DNA from: Prauserella marina
GTDB taxonomy: Bacteria > Actinomycetota > Actinomycetes > Mycobacteriales > Pseudonocardiaceae
DNA length: 64,000 bases
NCBI RefSeq assembly: GCF_002240355.1
Contig: NZ_CP016353.1
Coordinates: 973,501-1,037,500 of the forward strand
Direction: 5' to 3'
Both the position numbers and the translations under genes were made by a program. This document shows positions 1-7,168 of the stretch, piece by piece. Numbering within the stretch: the first letter of the stretch is position 1; each line of letters begins with the position of its first letter. The notes beneath the pieces are model-generated. The model was not told where the DNA came from. It ran no database searches and worked only from the letters and a program-made list of their open reading frames with translations.

Positions 1-270
1 ACCCTCCGCCCCGTACGTTACGTCGTGCCGGATCACGAAGCTGCCCTTGCGCCCTTCGACCGATCCGACGATGTGCTCGAAGCCCGGAGCGGACTGGCCG
101 CCGCCGTACTGGGAATCCGCGTAGTACAGCAGGTAGTCGCAGGTCGAGGTGCCCTCGATGATTCCTTGGTAGGCGAAGGTCACGTGGGCGTGCGCGTAGC
201 GGGGGCCGTCCTCGGCGCCGCTCACGACGTGCTCGTCCCAGCTTTGCATGGTGTAGGTGTTGTCGCTCAT
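1..270 (-). CDS. DUF3224 domain-containing protein, partial
   Basis: The gene begins at the ATG read from 270 and runs off the left edge, so only the first 90 codons are visible. The protein opens with SWDEHV, then has a short beta-rich pattern with a CDYLLYYAD stretch and ends in a block resembling VGSVEGRKGSFVIRHDV. This is the layout of the small DUF3224 family, about 120-130 residues of predicted beta barrel with no established reaction. It is divergent from the WYL regulator starting at 332, with a palindrome between them, so it is probably that regulator's target. The C-terminus is not in the window. Family assignment is by pattern recognition. Confidence 0.75.
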   Translation of the reverse strand, partial: MSDNTYTMQSWDEHVVSGAEDGPRYAHAHVTFAYQGIIEGTSTCDYLLYYADSQYGGGQSAPGFEHIVGSVEGRKGSFVIRHDVTYGAEG

Positions 271-292
271 GAGCCCACCCTGCCTTCGAAGA

Positions 293-309
293 CTGACATC
301 TTCTGTCAG
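293..309. promoter_or_regulatory. Palindromic operator candidate between DUF3224 and WYL genes
   Basis: A perfect 6-bp inverted repeat, CTGACA-TCTTC-TGTCAG, sits midway in the 61-bp gap between the two divergent start codons (270 and 332). YafY/WYL regulators commonly control the adjacent divergent gene through such sites. Binding is inferred from position and symmetry only. Confidence 0.5.
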
Positions 310-331
310 GTATTCGAGGCAGAATGGAAAC

Positions 332-1300
332 ATGCGAGCAAGCAGGCTGCTCTCGGTGCTCTTGCTGTTGCAGAACCGGGGCAGGATGACGGCCGAGGAA
401 CTCGCCTCGGAGCTGGACGTGTCGGTACGCACCGTCTACCGGGACATCGAGGCGCTGTCCTCGGCGGGGGTCCCCGTGTACGCGGACAGGGGCAGAACGG
501 GTGGCTACCAGCTACTCGGCGGCTTTCGCACCAGACTGACAGGGCTGACCGAACAGGAGGCCAAGGCGCTGGCGCTGGCCGGGCTTCCCGGAGCGGCCGC
601 CGAGCTCGGCCTCGGCACGGTGCTCGCCGCGGCCCAGCTCAAACTCGACGCCGCGCTCCCTACCGAACTGCGTGCCGGGGCGCGTGAACTGGCCGAACGG
701 TTCTACCTCGACGTTCCGGGCTGGCACAGGGGAATCGAACGCCTCGACCAGCTCACCGACGTGGCCGACGCGGTGTGGCGGAGCAGGAGGATCAGGGTCG
801 ACTACCGCAGGTGGGACGACAGCGCCGTCGAGCGGGTACTCGAACCGCTCGGCCTCGTCCTCAAGGCGGGCAACTGGTATCTCGCGGCGCGCTGCGAAGG
901 TGACGAGCGCACCTACCGTGTCTCCCGCATCGACGGGCTGAGCGACCTCGGCGAGGAGTTCAGCAGGCCGGAGGGCTTCGATCTCGCCGAGTACTGGCGC
1001 GAATGGTCGGCGAGGTTCGAGCGCAGGCTGTACCCGCGTACCGCGACCGTGCGCGTCACTCCGCTCGGCAGGGAACTTGTCCCCGTCTACCTCGGCTCGG
1101 TGGGCGCGCGCGCACTGCGGGAGACCGCGACCGAACCGGATTCGGGCGGATGGTCGCGCGTAGAGTTGCCGGTCGAGCCTGGTGCCCCGGCCCTTGGCGA
1201 GTTGCTCCACTTCGGTCCCGAACTGGAAGTGCTCGCCCCTGCCGAGTTGCGGGAACAGGTTGCCGAGGCGGTCGCGAGAATGGGTGCGCTGTATGGGTGA
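332..1300 (+). CDS. YafY-type WYL-domain transcriptional regulator
   Basis: 322-residue regulator. Residues about 5-60 form a winged helix-turn-helix of the HTH_11/DeoR type (RLLSVLLLLQNRGRMTAEEL, then SVRTVYRDIEAL). The middle carries the WYL domain, including the literal WYL in NWYLAARC, and the end fits the WCX extension. WYL domains sense small molecules or nucleic acids. The ATG at 332 was chosen because the HTH starts immediately after it; an upstream start at 257 would run through the divergent promoter. The stop overlaps the start of the next gene by 8 nt, so the two are translationally coupled. Probable target: the divergent DUF3224 gene. Confidence 0.85.
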   Translation: MRASRLLSVLLLLQNRGRMTAEELASELDVSVRTVYRDIEALSSAGVPVYADRGRTGGYQLLGGFRTRLTGLTEQEAKALALAGLPGAAAELGLGTVLAAAQLKLDAALPTELRAGARELAERFYLDVPGWHRGIERLDQLTDVADAVWRSRRIRVDYRRWDDSAVERVLEPLGLVLKAGNWYLAARCEGDERTYRVSRIDGLSDLGEEFSRPEGFDLAEYWREWSARFERRLYPRTATVRVTPLGRELVPVYLGSVGARALRETATEPDSGGWSRVELPVEPGAPALGELLHFGPELEVLAPAELREQVAEAVARMGALYG

Positions 1301-2114
1301 GCTTGCCGGGGTGACCATCGGGATCACCGCCGAGCGTCGCGCGGCCGAGTTCATCGAAGCGCTCGAACGCAAGGGCGCGACCGTGCGGCACGCGCCGACG
1401 CTGCGCATCGTCCCGTTGCCAGGCGACGAGCGGCTCAAGGCCGCGACCGGCGACGTGCTCTCCGCCGAGGTGGACCTGCTCGCCGTCACCACGGGCGCGG
1501 GATTTCGCGGCTGGCTCGACGCCGCGCGGGAATGGGGAAGTGAACCCCGGTTGCTCGAACGGCTCGCCGCCGCCCGCGTTCTCGTCAGGGGCCCCAAGGC
1601 GAAAGGCGCCGTGCGCGCGCGAGGCATCACCGAGTACTGGTCGGCGGAAAGCGAAACCAACCGCGAACTGTTCGCCCGGCTGCTCGACGAGGACATCGCG
1701 GGAAGGCGAATCGCCGTCCAGTTGCACGGTCAGCCACTGCCCGAGTACACCGGCGCGCTGCGGGAAGCGGGGGCCACCGTCGTGGAGGTGCAGCCCTACC
1801 GCTGGGAATGGCCTTCGGACCTGGCGCCCGCGCGGGAACTCGTCGCTGGAGTGCTGGCCGGTGAGGTGCGGGCGCTGGCGTTCACGAGCGCGCCCGCGAC
1901 GGCGAACCTGCTGACGCTGGCGAGGGAGAGCGGGCGGTTCGGCGAATTCCTCGCCAGGTTGGGGACGTCGGTGTTGTGTGCCTGTGTCGGCCCGGTGACG
2001 GCGGGGCCGCTTGCCGAGTTGGGGGTGCCGACGGTGCAGCCCGAGCGGCAGCGTCTCGGGGCGCTGGTCAAGCTGCTGGCCGCCGAATTGGGCGATCCCA
2101 CCGCCACCCCCTGA
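1293..2114 (+). CDS. Uroporphyrinogen-III synthase-like (HemD-domain) protein
   Basis: 273 residues with the two-lobed HemD fold: GVTIGITAERRAAEF at the start, a middle lobe with AVQLHGQPLPEYTGAL, and a C-terminal CVGPVTAGPLAELGVPTVQP. The ending VQPERQRLGALVKLL resembles the HemD half of actinobacterial NnaR/Rv0260c proteins, where a winged-helix DNA-binding domain normally follows. Here a stop (2112-2114) comes directly after that segment. It is therefore either a short uroporphyrinogen-III synthase or a NnaR-like sensor lobe without its DNA-binding part. No other haem genes are nearby, and it is coupled to the WYL regulator upstream, so a dedicated haem role is uncertain. Confidence 0.75.
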   Translation: MGELAGVTIGITAERRAAEFIEALERKGATVRHAPTLRIVPLPGDERLKAATGDVLSAEVDLLAVTTGAGFRGWLDAAREWGSEPRLLERLAAARVLVRGPKAKGAVRARGITEYWSAESETNRELFARLLDEDIAGRRIAVQLHGQPLPEYTGALREAGATVVEVQPYRWEWPSDLAPARELVAGVLAGEVRALAFTSAPATANLLTLARESGRFGEFLARLGTSVLCACVGPVTAGPLAELGVPTVQPERQRLGALVKLLAAELGDPTATP

Positions 2115-2142
2115 GTCCGGCCACGAGTCCCGCGTCCGGGTT

Positions 2143-2226
2143 GCCGAGATCCGTGTCGCGGACGCCGAGTTCCGCGTTGCCGCCGCCGAGATCCGCGCTC
2201 AGGACGCCGAGTTCCGCGCTCGGCCC
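2143..2226 (+). repeat. 21-nt tandem repeat array A (4 units)
   Basis: Four contiguous units start at 2143, 2164, 2185 and 2206, each beginning GCCGAG(A/T)TCCG and differing mainly in the last 6-8 bases. Further degenerate copies (GAGTCCCGCG near 2124, GGCGAGATCCGCG near 2258) extend the array. The 21-nt period equals seven codons, so spurious frames read as AE(I/F)R-type heptads. The array follows the hemD-like stop by 28 bp. Confidence 0.85.
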
Positions 2227-2550
2227 GGGGGACGGCGCCAAGGTTGGTGTCCGGGATGGCGAGATCCGCGTTCGGTCCGGTGTGAGACCCGTGCCGAGGT
2301 TGGCGCGGCCATCCGCGCAAGCGTTTGCGTCAACGTGTGGGTTCAGGATTCGTGTGCACTGGTGTGCGGTTCTCGCGCGCCGGTGCGGGACCGGCCGGAT
2401 TCGGGGTCGGCGAGCGCGAGACCAGCGAGTGCGAGACCGGCGACCTGAGCTCGGCCCGACCCGGCTACCGGCGTGGGACTCGATGACCAGGGCGTAGAAC
2501 GTGACGACCGGAGGATGCCTGGCGACCCGAGGTGGCTCCCAGAGGCCCGG

Positions 2551-2676
2551 GTGCGGATCTCGGCGACCCGGATGCAGGTCTCGGTCACTCGGGTGCGGTT
2601 CTCGCTGGCCCGGATGCAGGTCTCGGTCACTCGGGTGCGGATCTCGGCGACCTGAGTGCGGATCTCGGCGTCCTGG
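2551..2676 (-). repeat. 21-nt tandem repeat array B (6 units, inverted relative to A)
   Basis: Six contiguous 21-nt units start at 2551, 2572, 2593, 2614, 2635 and 2656. Core forms are GTGCGGATCTCGGCGACC and ATGCAGGTCTCGGTCACT; the latter occurs twice as identical 21-mers at 2572 and 2614. Read on the minus strand the core is GCCGAGATCCGC, the unit of array A. Confidence 0.85.
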
Positions 2677-2751
2677 GCGGGGGACTCGCGCGGCTGCCTC
2701 GGGCTCGCGCCCGGGCCCCGCGCTCCCGGGCGACTCCCGCGACGCGGGGCG

Positions 2752-3612
2752 TCAGTCCTCGTCTTGGGGGATTTCGCCCGCGTCGGCCTTGCGGATACTT
2801 TCCCGCCCGGTCTGCTCTTCGCTCTTGCCCACTCGCCAATACCCGGTGAACGTGATCACCCGCTTGTCGACCCCGCGCTCGCGCACCAGGTGCCTTCGGG
2901 TGAGCTTCACCATGTTCGCCTCACCGGACACCCACGCGTACGGCTGGCCGTTCGGCAACTCGGCTTCCCGCACGGCGGCGAGGATCGCGTCGCCGTAGCC
3001 GCCGTCGCCCCTGGGGACCCATTGGGTCTCGACGTCGGCCGCTGTCGCGAAGTGCTGCCGGTCGGCGGGGTCGGCGATCTCGACGAAGACGCGGGCCTTC
3101 GCGTTCTCGGGTAGCGCTTCGAGGATGGCGCCGATGGCGGGAATCGCGGATTCGTCGCCGACCAGCAGTTGCCATCCGGTGCCTTCCGGTACCGAGTAGA
3201 GCCCGTGCGGCCCGAGGAGCGCGACCTCTGCACCCGGTTCGGCCCGCTCGGCCCATGCCGAGGCGGGCCCGCTGTCGGCGTGCAGCACGAAGTCGATGTC
3301 GATCTCCGGCACTTCGGGCCGGTGGGCGCGAATCGTGTAGGTACGCATCGGCGGCCGGATGTCGTCCGGCATCGCGAGGTAGGTGCGGTACCAGGAGCCG
3401 ACGTCGTCGACGATCGGCGGCGGAAGCTGGGGCCGGTGCTCGCCGGGCAGCGGGAAGAAGACCTTGACGTACTGGTCGGGCGCCGCGCTGGCGAAACCGG
3501 CGAGATCGTCGCCGGTGAAGGTGATGCGGGTCAGGTGGGGGCTGAGCCTGCGGGCTGCCGTCACCCGGAGTGATCGGTAGGTCAACTGGGGAGGAGCGGC
3601 CTGCGTGGTCAT
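2752..3612 (-). CDS. Siderophore-interacting protein (FAD/NAD(P)H ferric-siderophore reductase)
   Basis: 286 residues of the SIP/ViuB family, cytosolic flavoproteins that reduce ferric siderophores to release iron. The FAD-binding barrel fills about residues 10-125, with the flavin signature RTYTIR at 90-95. The NAD(P)H domain follows with GDESAIPAI at 152-160, WVSGEA near 227-232 and the family's C-terminal GYWRVG at 257-262. An almost perfect IdeR/DtxR box overlaps the start codon, indicating repression by iron. The alkyltransferase-like gene lies just upstream on the same strand, only 14 nt away, so SIP may be read from its own iron-controlled promoter inside the end of that gene. Confidence 0.92.
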   Translation of the reverse strand: MTTQAAPPQLTYRSLRVTAARRLSPHLTRITFTGDDLAGFASAAPDQYVKVFFPLPGEHRPQLPPPIVDDVGSWYRTYLAMPDDIRPPMRTYTIRAHRPEVPEIDIDFVLHADSGPASAWAERAEPGAEVALLGPHGLYSVPEGTGWQLLVGDESAIPAIGAILEALPENAKARVFVEIADPADRQHFATAADVETQWVPRGDGGYGDAILAAVREAELPNGQPYAWVSGEANMVKLTRRHLVRERGVDKRVITFTGYWRVGKSEEQTGRESIRKADAGEIPQDED

Positions 3613-3630
3613 TAGGGCAGGCTAACCTAT
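3612..3630 (-). promoter_or_regulatory. Iron box (IdeR/DtxR/DmdR-type operator)
   Basis: The 19-bp site TTAGGGCAGGCTAACCTAT matches the DtxR/IdeR palindrome TTAGGTTAGGCTAACCTAA at 16 of 19 positions. It fills the 14-nt gap between the ATL stop and the SIP start, overlapping both codons. The position suggests a leaderless or very short-leader SIP transcript that is blocked under iron-replete conditions. Confidence 0.85.
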
Positions 3631-3917
3631 GGACCTTCCCAGCGATACCTCCGCAGATCGATTCGCTGCCCGTCGGCGAGCACACCCTCGGCACGCAGCA
3701 ATTCGAGTTGCCTGTGCACCAGGTGCGGAGCGGGAATTCCGCTGGCCCTCAGTACCCGGTGCCACGGCAGGTCGTGGCCGTCCTCGGACAGGATCCGGCC
3801 GACGAGCCGCGGCGTCGAGGCACCGGCGGCGGCCGCGATGTCCCCGTAGGTCGACACCCGGCCGCTCGGAATCGTCTTGATGATGTCGCGCACGCGTTCG
3901 TGCAGTTCCTCGTCCAT
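3627..3917 (-). CDS. Alkyltransferase-like protein (ATL, MGMT family)
   Basis: 96-residue protein covering only the C-terminal DNA-binding domain of O6-alkylguanine alkyltransferases (VSTYGDIAAAAG, then RLVGRIL). The active-site PCHR is replaced by PWHR at residues 51-54. A tryptophan in place of the acceptor cysteine defines ATL proteins, which bind alkylated guanine without repairing it and pass the lesion to nucleotide excision repair. The ATG at 3917 leaves a normal 59-nt divergent gap to adnA; an in-frame ATG at 3962 would add 15 residues and leave only 14 nt. The ATL-AdnAB pairing is also seen at mycobacterial Rv3204-Rv3202c. Confidence 0.85.
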   Translation of the reverse strand: MDEELHERVRDIIKTIPSGRVSTYGDIAAAAGASTPRLVGRILSEDGHDLPWHRVLRASGIPAPHLVHRQLELLRAEGVLADGQRIDLRRYRWEGP

Positions 3918-3976
3918 CTTCCCAACCCGCCGTGCCGGTCCGCGATTCTGCTCGGTAGTCATGATTCCATCTGCTC

Positions 3977-6900
3977 GTGGGTGTGAGTGGGCTGAACGCG
4001 CGACTCGTGCGCACCCGGGCGCGGCCGGTTCCGCCCCGGGAATGGGATACCGCCGCAAGCCGGTTACTCACCGCAGCCCAAGGGTTCGTCCGCGTGCTCG
4101 GCGGGCCGGGTACCGGCAAGACCACCCTCCTCGCGGACGCCGCCGCCGAACGCGTGCTGCACGGCGCGGAACCGGACAGCCTGCTCGTGCTGACGGCGTC
4201 GCGCAGGTCGGCGAACGCGATGCGAGCCGAGATCACCCGCAGGCTGACCGCGAGCGGCGAGCACGAGGGCCGCACCGTCAGGGAACCGATGGTGCGCACC
4301 GTGCATTCCTACGCGTTCGCGGTGTTGCGGTTGCAGGCCGGTCTCAACGAACTGCCCGCTCCCCGGCTGCTGTCCGGTCCCGAACAGGACGTCGTCGTAC
4401 GCGACCTGCTCGCCGGTGACCTGGAAAGGGGTGCGCCGGACTGGCCGAGAGAGCTGCGTCCTGCGCTGTCGGTTCCCGGTTTCGCCGAGGAACTGCGAGA
4501 CCTGCTGCTGCGTGCCGCCGAACGCGGGCTCGGCCCTGAAGACCTCGGCAAGCTCGGCAGGCAGCAGCAACGCGAGGAGTGGGTGGCGGCTGGGAAGTTC
4601 TGGCGGCAGTACGAGGAGGTCAACCTTCTGCTCGGAACGGGAGGCAACGCGCTGGGCATCCCCGGCTCGCCCGCGCTCGACGCGGCGGAGCTGGTCGCGA
4701 GCGCGCTCGTGGAGCTCGAAGGCGATCCCGAGTTGCTGGCGCGCGAACAGGGCAGGGTGCGCCATCTCTTCGTCGACGACGCGCAGCACCTCGACCCGCT
4801 CCAGTTCCGGCTGCTGCGGCTGCTCGGCGGCGGCGCCGACGATTTCGTGCTCGCGGGGGACCCCGACCAGGCGGTGTTCTCGTTCAGGGGCGCCGATCCG
4901 AGCTTGCTCACCGGTGCCGACAGGGACGGTGACCGCACGATCACCCTCGCTCGCGGTCACCGGCTCGGGCGCGCCGTCCACGAGGCGGTGGCCACGGTCG
5001 CCGCGCATCTTCCAGGAGGGAAGGGGCATCGCGGGCCGATTCCCTTGGCGTCGGAGGACGGCGTCGTCCGCACGAAACTGCTGCCGACCCCCGCCTCGGA
5101 GGCGAGCTGGATCGCCGACCAGCTGCGCAGGGCACACCTCATCGACGACATTCCGTGGTCGGAGATGGCCGTGCTGGTGCGTTCTCCGGGAAGGTCGTTT
5201 CCCGTGTTGCAGCGGGCTCTCGGCGCGGCGGGTGTTCCGATCGCGTCGGCGACCGAGGAGCTGCCGCTGGCCAAACAGCCTGGCGTGCGGCCGTTCCTTG
5301 CGTTGCTGAGGCTCGCGAGCGATCCGGAATCACTCGAAGCCGATCTCGCGGAGATGCTGCTCGCCTCGCCGCTCGGCGGCACCGATCCGCTCGCCCTGCG
5401 CAGGCTCCGCAGGGGACTGCGCAGGCTGGAACTCGCGGGGGGCGGAAACCGTTCCAGTGACGAACTCCTGGTGGAAGCGTTGCGGGACAACGACATTCTC
5501 GCTGGGCTCGCCGACGCCGAGGCAAGGGGAGTGCGCAGGGTCGGCGAGTTGCTTTCCATCGCGCGAAGGGCCGTCACACGTGGTGACAGCGTCGAGGACG
5601 TGCTGTGGCAGGTATGGCAGGCGAGCAAGCTCGAACGCAGACTGCTGAAGCAGGTCACGCGTGGTGGTTCGCTCGGTGCGCAGGCGGACAGGGACCTCGA
5701 CGCGATCGTGGCCCTTTTCGACGCCGCCGCGCGCTACGTCGACCGGTTGCCGAAGGCCAGCGTCGCCGGATTCACCGAATATCTCGGTTCCCAGCACATC
5801 GCCGGGGACAGCCTCGCGCCCGTCGCGATGAGGGGGACCGGGGTGTCATTGCTCACCGCGCACGGCGCGACGGGCAGGGAGTGGACGGTCGTCGCCGTCG
5901 CGGGCGCGCAGGAGGGCGCCTGGCCCGACCTCAGGCTCAGAGGCACCGTGCTCGGCGTTGAGCGGCTTGTCGACCTGCTTTCCGGAGTGGATTCGGAGAA
6001 GGTCTCGGCCGTGGCGCCGCTGCTCGCCGAGGAACGCAGGCTGTTCTACGTCGCGGCGAGCAGGGCGAGGCGGGTGCTGCTGATCAGTGCCGTTCAGGGA
6101 GAGGACGAGCAGCCGTCCCGGTTCGTCGACGAGATCGTCAACGCCGCGGGCGACGAACCGGCGGAGGTCATCCGCGGATACACCAAGGAACGTGCGCTCG
6201 TACTGTCCGAATTGGTCGGAGAGTTGCGGTCGGTGGTGTGCGACGGCGAGCAGGAGCCGGAACGCAGGAGGCTCGCCGCGAGGCAGCTCGCCAGGCTCGC
6301 CAGGGCGGGAGTTCCCGGGACCCATCCCGATCAGTGGTACGGGCTCGGTCCCGCGACGACGGAGGAGCCGTTGCGTTCCACCGAGGACGTCATCAGAGTC
6401 TCTCCGTCCACAGTAGACATTCTAGCGAAGTGCCCGTTGCGCTGGTTGCTGGAACGGCACGGGGGCAGCGATCCCGCCCAGCTCGCCGCCGTTACAGGAA
6501 CGCTGGTGCACGCGCTGGCCGAGGCGGCGGCGAGCGGCGCCGACGGCGAGCGGCTCAAGGCCGAACTCGACGAGGCGTGGGCGAGGGTGGACGCCGGTGC
6601 GCCGTGGTTTTCCAGGCGTGAGCGGCGCAGGGTCGAGAAGATGGTGGAGAACTTCATGGCCTGGTTGCGCGGAAGCAGGGCCGAACTCACCCAGCTCGCG
6701 ATCGAACAGGATATGGAGGTCGAGCTTCCGGCGGCGGCGGGTGAGCTGCGGGTGAAGCTGGGCGGCAGGGTCGACCGGCTCGAACTCGACCAGCAGGGCA
6801 GGCCGGTCATCGTCGACGTGAAGACGAGCAAGACACCGATCAGCTCGGCCGACGCGGAGCAACACCCGCAACTGGCCGCATACCAGCTCGCGTTGCTGCT

Positions 6901-7168
6901 CGGCGCGTTCGCCGAGCACGGCGGAAAGCCGGGAGGAGCGAGGCTGGTCTACGTCGCGAAGTCGAACAACAAATCCGGTGCGGCGCAACGGGAACAACCC
7001 GCGCTGGACGAGGAAACCGGGCCACAGTGGCTGGAACTGGTCCGCAAGGCGGCAGCCGCGACGGCGGGACCGGAGTACGCGGCGCAGGAAAACGCCGACT
7101 GCGACCGGTGTCCGGGGAAAGCGTCCTGCCCGGTCAGGCCGGAGGGGCGGCAGGTGACCGGACCATGA
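3977..7168 (+). CDS. adnA: AdnA subunit of the AdnAB helicase-nuclease
   Basis: 1063 residues: N-terminal UvrD-like motor and C-terminal RecB/AddB-type nuclease. Walker A is GGPGTGKTT at 42-50. The Walker B equivalent reads VDDAQHLD rather than the usual DExQ. The nuclease carries the PD-(D/E)XK core VIVDVKTSK near 944-952, plus cysteines in AKCPLRW (about 818) and in the C-terminal CDRCPGKASC, typical of an iron-sulfur staple as in AddB. With AdnB it resects double-strand break ends in actinobacteria, in place of RecBCD/AddAB. Start is GTG 3977; GTG 3983 is possible. The stop overlaps adnB as ATGA. Confidence 0.93.
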   Translation: MGVSGLNARLVRTRARPVPPREWDTAASRLLTAAQGFVRVLGGPGTGKTTLLADAAAERVLHGAEPDSLLVLTASRRSANAMRAEITRRLTASGEHEGRTVREPMVRTVHSYAFAVLRLQAGLNELPAPRLLSGPEQDVVVRDLLAGDLERGAPDWPRELRPALSVPGFAEELRDLLLRAAERGLGPEDLGKLGRQQQREEWVAAGKFWRQYEEVNLLLGTGGNALGIPGSPALDAAELVASALVELEGDPELLAREQGRVRHLFVDDAQHLDPLQFRLLRLLGGGADDFVLAGDPDQAVFSFRGADPSLLTGADRDGDRTITLARGHRLGRAVHEAVATVAAHLPGGKGHRGPIPLASEDGVVRTKLLPTPASEASWIADQLRRAHLIDDIPWSEMAVLVRSPGRSFPVLQRALGAAGVPIASATEELPLAKQPGVRPFLALLRLASDPESLEADLAEMLLASPLGGTDPLALRRLRRGLRRLELAGGGNRSSDELLVEALRDNDILAGLADAEARGVRRVGELLSIARRAVTRGDSVEDVLWQVWQASKLERRLLKQVTRGGSLGAQADRDLDAIVALFDAAARYVDRLPKASVAGFTEYLGSQHIAGDSLAPVAMRGTGVSLLTAHGATGREWTVVAVAGAQEGAWPDLRLRGTVLGVERLVDLLSGVDSEKVSAVAPLLAEERRLFYVAASRARRVLLISAVQGEDEQPSRFVDEIVNAAGDEPAEVIRGYTKERALVLSELVGELRSVVCDGEQEPERRRLAARQLARLARAGVPGTHPDQWYGLGPATTEEPLRSTEDVIRVSPSTVDILAKCPLRWLLERHGGSDPAQLAAVTGTLVHALAEAAASGADGERLKAELDEAWARVDAGAPWFSRRERRRVEKMVENFMAWLRGSRAELTQLAIEQDMEVELPAAAGELRVKLGGRVDRLELDQQGRPVIVDVKTSKTPISSADAEQHPQLAAYQLALLLGAFAEHGGKPGGARLVYVAKSNNKSGAAQREQPALDEETGPQWLELVRKAAAATAGPEYAAQENADCDRCPGKASCPVRPEGRQVTGP

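Larger units (their letters stand above)
2115..2751. other. Intergenic region with inverted clusters of 21-nt repeats
   Basis: 637 bp between two convergent genes. It holds array A (2143-2226) and array B (2551-2676), which are the same family in opposite orientation. The sequence between and around them is degenerate repeat material and no convincing gene is visible. Open frames here exist only because the repeat lacks stops. Confidence 0.7.

Noticed and set aside
2011..2497. Open frames across the 21-nt repeats
   Set aside because: They are open only because the repeat lacks stops in several frames; there is no ribosome-binding site or protein family, and frames on both strands are equally open.
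2143..2676. CRISPR array
   Set aside because: Units are contiguous 21-mers without spacers, they diverge internally, and no cas genes are near.
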